Assembly: GCA_013115125.1 (NCBI GenBank)
Contig: JABANN010000266.1
Coordinates: 1 to 45,160, forward strand
Source: Perkinsus olseni
Taxonomy: Eukaryota; Perkinsozoa; Perkinsida
DNA: 45,160 nucleotides
Direction of reading: 5' to 3'
Shown: in pieces, positions 1 through 9,731 of the stretch
Numbering within the stretch: the stretch's first letter is position 1
Layout of the letters: every line of letters begins with the position of its first letter
Position numbers and translations under genes: made by a program
Notes under the pieces: generated by a model
Told to the model about the DNA's origin: nothing
Databases searched by the model: none
The model's input: only the letters and a program-made list of their open reading frames with translations

Positions 1-21
1 CCTGGGAAGGCAGAGACCTAC

Positions 22-635
22 CGAGCAGGTCATGACAGATGGGGCAGAGGTCCGTTGTGGGCTCGATCTCTCTACGCTTCACTGAGCCATCTCCCACAGA
101 GGTGGGGGCGCTTAAGGCCTTGCCTGAGCCAGCGAGGATGCAACGAGTCTGTGACGGTCCTTACTCTTTGACGAACAGGCAGAAGGAGCATTTCGGACGG
201 AGAGGATATCCTCGACTTCCCTGTCGCACAGTGCAAGCTGCCACAACAAAGGGTCCTCGGCGCTGAGGCGTAGCACTTTATGCAGGACGAACCTGCAACC
301 ATCGCGTCTTCAGGGAGCACTGCCTTGACGACTCACAGGACGTGTGGGCAGTACTCTTCGTTCGTTCGGTCACCCTTCCTCCCCTGGCCACTGCAGGAGC
401 AAGCGTGTGTGTTACTTATCTTAACCCGGAACTTCGCTGACGGCGCCGTGGACTCGTCGAGATTTCGTACCACCTAAGGCAGATCGCCTACAAGTGGTGG
501 TACACTCCCCTGCTGCCCCACAAAGCACGCCGGGCCGATCGTCTGGACGACGCCAAATCGAACTGTCTGTGCTTGCTCTAGAGCTTCCTTGAATGTCAGC
601 GACGGCGATCTACGGTACGGCGCCGAACGAGACAT
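22..635 (-). CDS. SWIM/RING zinc-finger protein, ZSWIM2-like E3 ubiquitin ligase (3' part beyond left edge)
   Basis: Probable ubiquitin ligase, read from the minus strand. I place the start at 635 (MSRSAPYRRS). Exon 1 runs to about 492-508, exon 2 from about 431-436 to 337, exon 3 starts at 292, and a further short intron of about 42 bp ends just before the last visible exon, which stops at 22 with a GT donor. Joined, exon 2 gives a SWIM zinc motif (C-S-C, about 14 residues, then C-P-H), followed by the typical downstream stretch FVLHKVLRLSAEDPLLWQ and an acidic DREVEDIL helix. The last exon ends in LCPICHDLL, the first half of a RING finger. That order (SWIM, helical linker, RING) is the layout of ZSWIM2-type ligases. 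The rest of the RING lies outside the window. Family assignment is fairly secure; the exact exon 1 donor is not. Confidence 0.72.
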
Positions 636-1268
636 TAGTGGCGGTGAATCGGCCTCGCCGACTTGAAACTCGAGCCGTGACTCGCAACACAACAACATCG
701 ATGAGTTGAAGGCCCCTTCGAAGAGCAGCAGCCCTTCGTGAAAAAAATCTCAGCGTAGATCCTGCGCTCAAAGTCTCAAGTAGTAGTAATAGAAGTGTCG
801 TTAACGGCTTCACAACAGGGCAGGGCCACTGCCGCACCTATGTACACTGCAATGGTACAGGAGCCCGAGTGGCGTACTGCGATCGATATACCCCTCATGG
901 CGTATACCACGACAAGCATCACAGGCGACAGTGGCAGCAGCAACAGACAACCGATACACTTTAGAAGCCGGAGGTCAGCAGGAGGGGCCGAGAGGGAGAG
1001 GTCACTTCAGAGACGATCAGATGACAGACAAGAGTGGGGAAAAACTGCTCTGGATGAGCCTTGGCAGTGGCAGCCTGTTCGGGTGACACTCGACAACGCC
1101 ACCTGCGCTGTGCATTGCCTTGTTGGACGATGATAGATCAGAGCTCGACAGGTCCTTCAGTGGGGCTTGGAGTACTGCTGCCCATGATGAGGAATCTCTT
1201 GGCACACTGGGCGAATTCCTCAGGCGAGACGAACAGATGCCATTCTGAAAGAAGGAGCAGTTAAGGTA

Positions 1269-2647
1269 TCATTCAGAGACAACACGGAAATAAGAGATTC
1301 GTGCCAAAGTGGTTGGTTGGCCCAATGCTGTGCCATCGAAGCGAGCATCTCAGTAAGGGAAACAATAGGTCACCCCAGGAGCTTCGCTCCGCCTACCTAT
1401 AAGTTGCAAAAAAGTTGCCTCCATACAATTAAGCTCGGCTACCCTGACGCCACCAACATGGGCGTAGTACTTGTTGTCATAGTACAGATCGTCGAAGTAC
1501 TTCACTGCTATTACAAGTGCAGTGAGGAAAAATCTGAGGGAATGACCGCTGACTGTCTTCGCCGTGACCAGCGGCTCACTTGTGGATGCTCCTCCTAGTG
1601 ATTCGGAATTGACAGTCGCAACTCTCTGACAAACGATCGAGGTAGATAAGAGCAATCAGATAACACTCGCGGGAGCACTGAAAAACAGCGTAAAAACAAG
1701 GGCGGAGGGAAGCAAGCGATGTACCCACCATGAAGTGCTTCTCGAAGCGTTTGAGATATGCATGGACCGAGATGCTTGGTGCTCGGAGAGAATAAAATCG
1801 GGTGACTCCCCGGAGCTGTGGCGGTAGATCTGCCGAGGAAAGTTACTGACGATTTTTTTATTAATTCCAGATGACAGCATGAGCGTGTTGTGGAGGCCGT
1901 ATTGAGTATTTCAGGTGTCCTCCCAGTTACCAGGAAAAGAGACCATTTCGTTGGGAGATATCCTATCGAGCAGTGACTTGGTCATAGTACCAACAAAATC
2001 GACCTGAAAACCACACACCTCTGGAGCGGCAGCGTCACCACCTTAGAGCCCACCTGAAACGCCGAGCTGCCAAAGACAAACTCCTGCAAGAACTTCTCTT
2101 CGCCGTCGAGAGGTGTGGATACACTTGCATCACAGCACAAGTGCTGGTCATGCTGCTCATCACTCGTGACCATAGCAACCAAGCTTGCCTGGCTCTCGCT
2201 CTGCGGGACGCCGCTGGTTAGAGTACTGTCGCTGACGTCCGCTGTGGTACTGAGGGCTGCCAAAGCACTTTCCGTATCAGTAGACGTAGTGGGAGTGTCC
2301 TTATTAGCCCTGTCTATGTCTTTTGGCGGGGAGCTCCAGGATGGCTTGGCGGGAAAATCGGCCACATCAGAAAAATTCCGGGGCCTCGACAGGACCTCGG
2401 ACGCTGTTTGGTTCTTATTCAGCGTCGCGAGGTAGATTGCTGCATCGCTACTGTTGCATCTGCAAACGCGCCGCAAGAACTGCTGCATTTGGCGGTTGGG
2501 GTCGTCAAGCGGAGAGTCGTCCCTTATTATCGAGACTGTCGGTCGGGGCCTGGACGGCGATAGACTCGGTGACGAGGGAGGTGCTATAAGAGTAGTGCAA
2601 GTGGAGCATGACGTGGGCAGAGATGATGTGGCGGCTACTGACAGCAT
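1269..2647 (-). CDS. PHO80-like (P/U-type) cyclin, copy 3, with long N-terminal extension
   Basis: Cyclin expected to bind a cyclin-dependent kinase of the PHO85/CDK5-like group. My model has six exons: 2647-2054, 2003-1931, 1829-1729, 1677-1580, 1533-1397 and 1348-1269, totalling 1083 bp (360 aa). Core residues are TRFYSLRAPSISV, ECYLIALIYLDRL, AVKYFDDLYYDN and GGVRVAELNCME, the usual PHO80 cyclin-box signatures. The 98-bp and 137-bp exons match exactly in length those of the other two cyclins here. The first about 198 residues are Ser/Thr/Pro-rich and low in complexity, and could carry regulatory phosphosites. A short block VDFVGTMTKSLLDR matches the same place in the copy at 8471-9575. The last exon is the weakest part: its acceptor ends in GAG, and the C-terminus differs from the other two copies. 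Confidence 0.8.
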
Positions 2648-4310
2648 TTTCTACGCAAAAACAAACAACATCCTACTTAAACAGTCCCCAAGAGCTGCCC
2701 TCGTGACTAAAGATGCGGTGAGCTATTGCGGAAAGGCAATATGTTCCATAGTCATCTGGTAGTACATAGTCTAAGGACAGGCCTTCCAACACATGATCGG
2801 ACAACGATCGAACGATCGAGTATTCGTGTTACTAATCTTAACTGGGTACTGATATTCTGACACTTCTAGCTTTAACATTGCTACTTGATAACACATGAGA
2901 TACAACGGAATAAGTTAACTGTACAGACCATGATCGTAACGCATGGTCGGGAGGGGTCGAACCCCATGGAATGAGGAAACTACAAAGGACTGGTCACTCG
3001 AGAATGCAGTCTTCTTCGCTTCAATCTCTTCTGAAGGAGATATGGCAGAAGCCTCTTAGCACTGATACGATGAAGCCAGCATAAGGTGACAGGTACGATA
3101 ACAACAGAAATACAAGGGGGTTACTGGGAGTCGTGGTTGTAGTAGCACATGACTAGTGAGACCAATGGACTTTGTCGATAACGATGATAATAGTAATAGT
3201 TGGGTCGATAGTAATCGAGGGAGTAGCAGCAGCAGCAGCAGTCGAGGGTACTTCACATAACGGAGCTGAGAGAGGCCTAGACGAACCTAGGGAGGCCGCG
3301 AAGTTGGTAAACTGAGATGAACTGCTTTCTCGGGTAGCAGATAAGCAGTTTGCGGTATAGCCTTGATGATACTCCATAAGGGTAACGGCATCAGGTTCAC
3401 CCCGAGCGGGGGAAAGAGTGAATGCGCTCACAGAGTAATCATCACACTCGTGGATGGAGTTGTGCGGAAGTCACAGCCAACATATGGATCGGTATCCCTC
3501 GTGTGCTCTGATGATGATGACGACGACGACGATTCGGTGACGGTATTGACGCTACTTATAGTAGCTACGGATGATGCTCGGGCCTGAACAAGAGTAAAAT
3601 AATACCAAATTTCGTTCACTTCATGGGAGATCTGGGCATCGCTGTGAAAAGACACAGTACTGGAAACATTCAGAAAAACTACGCTCCTTGAGATCACATT
3701 AATGGCTTCATCAGATGAAAAATAGTGCTGCATGACTGTGGCCCAGTGTCGTAAGCCGAAACATGATGGTAACAAAGCCATCGTCGCCACAGCGAAGCTG
3801 CAGCATCGTCAAGTGGGGGTGACGAGTATGGGAGGGAATGTTTCTTGGCCCACCGGTTTGCTACGATTTACAACGGCACCACCTGGCTCGGCCCATTCCC
3901 CTCTAGAAGTGGCGAGAGTGAACTCGTGACCAGAACGATTGAAGAAGACGCCACTAATGCAGCCGAGAGCCTACAGAAGTGTCTCTGATGGTGGCAGACC
4001 GCTGTGGATCGGCTAACAGTGGTAAGATGAGGAGCCGGTCTGTGTGGGCGTGGCTGCGGCGGCTCCTGTATTCGTAATTGGCGCATCTTAACTCGAAGAT
4101 GATAGTGGGCACAAAGACAGTGACTTTACTTATCATGTTATACGTTACAGTATGGACACACAGCGACCGTAGTCACGACGACGATGACGACACAGAACAA
4201 TTTAAGACAAGATAGCGACTATTTCCGCGGAAGCGAAAAGACAATGCTAGACTGAGTCCGCCGTCTGCTGGCGGTCGCTCCGCCATTGAGAACGCTCATA
4301 GTTTCGGTGG
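2648..4310. other. Gap between cyclin genes, no confident gene
   Basis: Several 60-120 codon frames occur on the minus strand (for example 3428-3790 and 3153-3431) with low-complexity Ser runs coming from GAT/GAC and GCA triplets near 3505-3535 and 3225-3240. None shows a domain or a convincing splice chain. A reversed tRNA-type box B, GGGGTTCGACCCC on the minus strand, lies at about 2953-2967. Confidence 0.5.
2945..2970 (-). repeat. tRNA-like box B fragment
   Basis: On the minus strand the block ATGGGGTTCGACCCCTCC resembles a tRNA T-arm (box B, GGTTCRANNCC). No matching box A or acceptor stem could be found, so it is not a functional tRNA. It probably belongs with the other tRNA-like fragments in this window. 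Confidence 0.35.
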
Positions 4311-4949
4311 TCAGCAGCAGCCGTACGTTACCCCAATGAGGTTGATGATCAACTCTTGTGGAGTAGACAGCGGCGGCGGCGTGAGTGGCGGCGTGAGCTC
4401 CGATGGCGCCGACGTCCAAACGCTCATCCTGTAGGCTTCATACTCCTCTGGGAATGTATGAAGATTCCAGTCTGAGACAGCAACACTTGACACAGGAAGA
4501 TCGCCGTCCATCTTGTGTACTGATAAGCCGAAGAAAGTCCGCCTCCAATGCGTTCAGCTCCTTCGTCCGTACGCCACCAACAGCAGCGTAGAACCTGTTG
4601 CTGTAGTAACGGTCGTCGAAGAACTTCGCCGCCAGTACGACCGATGTGAGGATGACTCTGAAGTGACGAGGTAAGTAGAGGACTGTTGAGCACAGACTGT
4701 TTACCGGTGAATGGCGCACATAGTAACAACAAAGTTGGGGCCTTGAGTCTTCAGTAGCCGATCAATATAGATGAGGGCGATGACAAAGCATTCCGAAGAG
4801 CACTGAAGTATGGTAAAGATGTGGATGCTACAACAGCGACCACAACCTACTCTGAAGTGTGATTCCACTCGTCTGAGGTAGTGATAGATCGAAATGGAAG
4901 GAGGGCTTACACCGTGGAACCTGGTACGTGTCCCCGGGCCTGAGCACAA
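4311..4949 (-). CDS. PHO80-like cyclin, copy 2, apparently 5'-truncated
   Basis: Four exons (4949-4851, 4802-4705, 4657-4521, 4471-4311) sum to 495 bp, 164 aa. The second and third are again 98 and 137 bp, with introns of 47-49 bp at the same positions as in the neighbouring cyclins. Signatures: [53 protein letters not shown], then [15 protein letters not shown] as in canonical PHO80 cyclins. The cyclin box is therefore complete. Unlike the copies at 1269-2647 and 8471-9575, I find no upstream exon carrying the V-[DE]-F-x4-M-T block or the Ser-rich leader. Immediately upstream lie a CAG/CTG run (4953-4985) and a tRNA-like fragment. It could be a shorter but working cyclin starting at the Met at 4949, or a copy that lost its 5' exons. 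Confidence 0.77.
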
Positions 4950-4952
4950 CTG

Positions 4953-4985
<33 letters not shown>
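4953..4985 (+). repeat. (CTG)n / (CAG)n microsatellite
   Basis: A pure run of about 11 CTG triplets lies directly upstream of the cyclin at 4311-4949. Read on the minus strand it would be poly-Ser or poly-Gln if translated, but it is more likely 5' untranslated or intronic. Confidence 0.9.
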
Positions 4986-4988
<3 letters not shown>

Positions 4989-5049
4989 AGAGGAACGCTC
5001 AACTTACAATCAACTCCATCTAATGAAGCTACTAAGACAATATGCTCTA

Positions 5050-5125
5050 GAAGGTTTGATAAAGCCCGCAGGAAGCCATCCTAAAAGAAGGCGCGGGTTC
5101 GAATCCCGGCTGGGCACAGGCTAAC
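5050..5125 (+). repeat. tRNA-like box B fragment (probable SINE remnant)
   Basis: The block GCGCGGGTTCGAATCCCGGC at 5091-5110 is a good T-arm/box B, followed by TGGGCACAG. It resembles the fragment at 31308-31359 on both sides of the box (AAGG..GGGTTC..ATCCCGG..TGGG.CA). No pairing acceptor strand is found upstream, so a working tRNA is unlikely. Confidence 0.5.
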
Positions 5126-5815
5126 TCACCATTGGCGGGGAACATATCTGTTGGCTGTTGCTGCCACCAGCAACCCCTTTCTGCGAGAGCTGATCGCCCA
5201 TAAATGGAGTAGAAAGGCTACGTAAGGCCGCTGCACGCCCGGGGGTTCACGGGTCAACACAATGGGATTCAACGACGGAAATGGTTTCAGTAAACCAATG
5301 CCCACTTGCTAGTGGGCCCCCAAGCTGATCAGAGCTCATCACAAACCGGGGCAAAGCAATGACCAATGACCGATATTGCCACCTCCCGGTCGGGTCGGAC
5401 TGGGATCGGCAGTCCAGCTCCCCCCTCGCTCGCGGCTAAGGTTGATAGAAAAGAGCATGTAAACCTAACCCGATGTAATCTGCAGCTTGGGGATGGTAGG
5501 CCGAAATGTGTGTGCCAGAGGCGTGAATACAGGCCAGTTGAAGGAACTCCCCCGTCGCGAAGAAGTTCGACACTGAGAGCGCATGGACCACTGACCTTAG
5601 AAACGAGGAAACGTCAGCAAGTAAGCAACGAGTCGCTGCTTACTGCTTGGGAAGGGGTGATGGCGTTGAAGAGCCGATCATACACGGAGGACTCGAGTTT
5701 AGGTGAGGGCGGTCTACGCGAAACGGCAGGTACCCGCTCTTGTACGTCGCAGTTGCGCCCACAATGGCGCTTCATGGTCACGCAGATACCAGACGGCCAC
5801 CGGCGAACGTAACCA
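5126..5815. other. GC-richer block without recognised gene, possible dispersed repeat
   Basis: This stretch differs in texture from the AT-rich, microsatellite-laden sequence to its right. It directly follows a tRNA-like box B, and its one long frame (5366-5812, plus, 148 codons) is Arg/Ser-rich with no domain I recognise. It could be the body of a tRNA-headed non-autonomous retroelement or part of another repeat. This is a guess from composition and context only. Confidence 0.3.
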
Positions 5816-8470
5816 AAAAGTGAAAAATGAAAGTTAATAGACCTTAATTCAATCTGGGGTTAAGGGAAACGACACGCCGAAAGACGATGGGTGATGATGG
5901 GGAGTAGACCACGAAGCAAGATGGCAGAGCAGATGAAGAGATTGAGGCAACGATCCATCTGATGTCCATCGATGTCAAGCCAATCACGGACAACACTCGC
6001 CAGCACCCTTGCTGTCTCCTAGACGACTCTTGACGGCGTCCAAGATAGCTGCAATATGACTGCCGAGGAAGATCAGAGCAGGCCGAGATACTGGGGCAGA
6101 TGATTCTGCTCAGCGAAGTTTCTTTCTTCTAGTATCCTCCTTGGACGGGGCAAACGCCGCTTTGCACGCAACCTGTTGTGAGCTCGCGGCTGACTCGACC
6201 CCTATGAGAAAGACACCTGAAGGACACAGGCAAGACGGTGGCGTCGTTTGGTAGACAAGGAGAAGCTTGTTGAGAACAACCGGGTATGCTCGACTAGGAA
6301 GCCTGTGCCTTGAGCTGGAGCATGAAGGAAAATCTTAAATTGGAAATCTAAGGCATACGATTGGAAACGTAGTGAGGTAAGAACTCAAGGTGATGATGGT
6401 CGTGAAACAGATGAATGGAGTCAGATGAGGAGCTATTACTACCACTCCAACAACAACAACTCTTCAAAGCAATGTCCACATCTCGCTGCAGGCAGCAGGT
6501 TGTGGTCACTATCTTAGGCAACTAGCAGAGATCTCAAGGTACTGCTCCTACTACGACTATTACTCATGTGTAATGGATGGAAACGGGCCAGCGACACCGT
6601 TATGCAATACTCTGATAAGAAGTGATAATGATAATAATAGTATCACTACAACCAGTAGTGGTGGTAGCAACAACAGCAACATCGCTGTTGCTGTTGCTGT
6701 TGCTGATGATGATGATTGTGGCTGCTGCTGCTTGATACCATATAGCGGACTTCGAATGAGTGGTGATGATGGTGATGTTAATAACGCGGCCTGTAACTCG
6801 TTGGGTAGAAGCCGAAAAATTACGAGCATACGCCTCAAACGGTAGTCTCGTATGAAGGAGGATCCCGCCAATGTTTCAAAGCACTACGATGACAACAGCG
6901 ACGACATCTCTGATAATAATAAGTCATAGGCATAAAAAAGACGATCATACAGGTGAAGGGTCAAATAATTGACCCCGGTATATTACAGAGAAAGAAAAGA
7001 TGAAGAGGGAGGTGTAAATGATGTTGAGCCTTAGCTCTAACAGTTGTAGAAATAAAAAGCATCTGCATCTGGAAGGCAGACAGACAAGAGAGACGATCGA
7101 CATGCTGAAACATAGTTATATTATTCTCCCACGTCTCCTAAGACATATATTATCTCTATGAGCAGCAACGATCGGATGAGAAAAGAAGACAAGTGAGGGC
7201 AGATGTGGATGAACGAGACGCTACCATCCTAAGCTCGAATAAAACTGCCACACCTGGTGGCGGCGGTCAATCACTGAGAGACTATATTGAACTTAAGGAG
7301 GTGACTAACGTTATGCCAGAGAATAATAATGACGACGACGACTGGGCAGTGGGGTAAAGGACTCGGTTAAAGCCCCTAGGAAGGCTTACAAGAATGAGTC
7401 CGATACCAATGCGGCATTGGCAATGCCTTGAAAGAAGTCCAGTGAAAAGGTTATGCGTGATGGAGTAGAGGAATGATACAGTAGTGATAATGATAGTAAT
7501 GCAATCAATGGGCTGGTACAGTACAATATCTTCTTCATGCCGACACTCAACGGGTTCAATTCAATGGGGTGGATAAGTCTGGCTCTCTCTATAAGGACAA
7601 GAATTCTGACATCACTAATGCTGCTTCTGCTGCAGTGGCTTACGCTGTTAATTTCGGTGGTGCAGCACAATCAGCGATGTGGCTGCTTTGACCCAGATGG
7701 TAGTGAGTCCCATCTCGGTCACAAAAACTTGCAGTCTCGGTCCAGGAGCGTAGTAGCGAATGCAGCTACAAGGGCAGTAGTGCCAAAGGCAGCAACAGCA
7801 GCAGCAACAGCAACAATGAGAATCCAGGATGTGAGGGTCTGCACCGGAAAACCGGCGGCAAGAAAGTCTAGTACGAAATTCTAAAAAAATTCTTGAAATT
7901 CTAGTAAAAAGTTACAATTCTACACTGCCAGCATCATAAGTGGCAGAGCATCATAATCATCATTAACGTCAACTACAATGACGGCGTCGGCGGGCAAGTC
8001 CTGCTGGTACCACCAGCCTAGTAGCACTCCCGCTTCATAAATACTGGCCGCTACTTTCATCGTAGATCGACGGAGTACCATCAAAATTGCAAAGCTCTTA
8101 CATAAAGTCCACGGTAATTGGCTAGTGGAGCGAAATCTGAAACCACGAGGGAGGCTTTTGCGGGAGGCCTTGCAACCCCCCTACGGCAAGTTCGACTTGG
8201 ACCCTTCGATCGCTTACCCAATCCGGTCGATTCATGTCCAGCTGTGGCGGCGCTGCAATGGTGGTCAGGGAAGCGACAACTGGTTGGTGGGCAGCAGAGA
8301 CCTGAGCGTCGATCGTGTCTCTGAGAGATCGTGTCTCTGCATAAACACTCACACCTTGACACTCACCAACGACAATAGCAGCAGGGCCACTAGAACGCCG
8401 GTAATAAGGGACGGGTGTTCTACTACTCTCCTCACGGACTGAGTGAGGCACTCCGGCCTTCGACAGATGA
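5816..8470. other. Gene-poor, microsatellite-rich spacer
   Basis: No coding chain with splice sites could be assembled. Short triplet tracts are frequent: CAA/AAC near 6447-6463, ATA/AAT near 6628-6641, CAA/CAG, CTGTTG and GATGAT tracts at 6666-6732, GCAGCAACAG near 7790-7815. They create spurious poly-Asn, poly-Ala and poly-Ser frames on both strands. Overlapping frames at 8118-8451 on both strands lack features. I see nothing else of note here. Confidence 0.6.
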
Positions 8471-9575
8471 TCAGGTTGAACCTGTCCGCGAGACGATCCT
8501 TAGCAAGTTTCGAGTGCTTTCAGTGACTACTTTCATTAGAGCTGTTGCCTTGGTCTGAGTTGCGCTGAAGTTTTGTACGCTCAGCAGCGTCCGGTAAGTC
8601 TCGTACTGCTCAGGGGTGACCGTCAGGGACCAGTCTGAGCAGAGATTCTTTGAGAATGATGATTGACGAGCGTAGTGAGACGACCCTTCTTACTTATCAG
8701 CTTCAGAAAGCCCAACTCCAGAGAGTTGAGCTCGGATACCCGAACTCCACCAAATCTAGCATAGTCCGTGTTACTGTAATAACAATCATCATAGAACTTC
8801 GTAGACACCAGCAGTGCCGACAGGAGAACTCTGAAAGATGACAGCTGCTCGACGATCGACCAAAGGCAGGTGGGTACCTGTAGATGCTGTAGGAGTTGAT
8901 CCTGAATGTTCCCCCACGGCACATGTTCACTCGGTCGATGTAGATGAGGGCTACGACGAAGCAAGAGTTGGAACACTGAAAGGGGCAAGCGGAGCACGGT
9001 GAGAAACAGCAGAAGGGATAGGATCCTCACGTTGAACTTCCTCGCGAGACGCTTGAGGTAAACTTCGAGTGGTATGGCCGGCACACGGACAGCGTGAAAG
9101 CGTGTAAGCTCTCCTGGACCCAAGGACTCTGAGCAGCAGACACCACACAGGTAACGAGAGAGAGAGGGGGCCATCCGCCTACCAGTAGCGGCATCACCCA
9201 GTTCCACGAATCTCTTGAGGATCGCGGTCATAGAGGGTAAGAATTCGACCTGCAGCGTCAAAGGCATGCACGAACGATACTCCAATAGACGCTTCCTACC
9301 AGGGTCGTAGGTTTAGCCAGCGAATCATAGCCGTCTTTCAAATGCTGACAGCCGCTAAAGTCTTGTCGCTGCTGCTGTTGCCGCTGAGTATGTTCCATTC
9401 CGTCGAACGGAGACACCGGCGTCGCGGATTGGAAGCCCCCTTCTCCTCGACGGATAAGCTTCCGCTCGTAAGTGAGCGGAACGTCCACTCTTACTGTCTC
9501 ATCGCAAGTCGTTGAGGCGTCTGAGACGACGGACTTGCTGGATGACGGCGAGGTAGAGACCTCAGAAAATGTCAT
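8471..9575 (-). CDS. PHO80-like cyclin, copy 1, complete
   Basis: Five exons (9575-9300, 9249-9031, 8975-8878, 8830-8694, 8634-8471) sum to 894 bp, a 297-aa protein with no stop, which supports the model. Introns are 50, 55, 47 and 59 bp. The N-terminus is Ser/Thr-rich (MTFSEVSTSPSSSKS), then comes VEFLPSMTAILKRFVELG and the cyclin box: TRFHAVRVPAIPLEVYLKRL, NSCFVVALIYIDRV, STKFYDDCYYSN, GGVRVSELNSLELGF and NWSLTVTPEQYETYR. PHO80-family cyclins activate PHO85-like kinases in nutrient or cell-cycle signalling; which kinase is used here cannot be told from the sequence. Of the three copies this one has the most typical C-terminal cyclin segment. Confidence 0.87.
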
Positions 9576-9731
9576 AGCCGATCAAGGGACAAGACTAAAA
9601 AGGAAGTTGATTCAGCGAGCACCTTCCCTCACGTACTTGACAGCCTACCCGGAAATCTGCCCCCTCCAAGACACCCTCCCAACTCGACCCACCACAAGCG
9701 AGTACTAAGTGTACACAGGCCTCACGCATCA

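Noticed and set aside
6560-6871. Overlapping 90-103 codon ORFs on both strands
   Set aside because: They are produced by triplet microsatellites (poly-Asn, poly-Ala, poly-Leu) and have no splice context.
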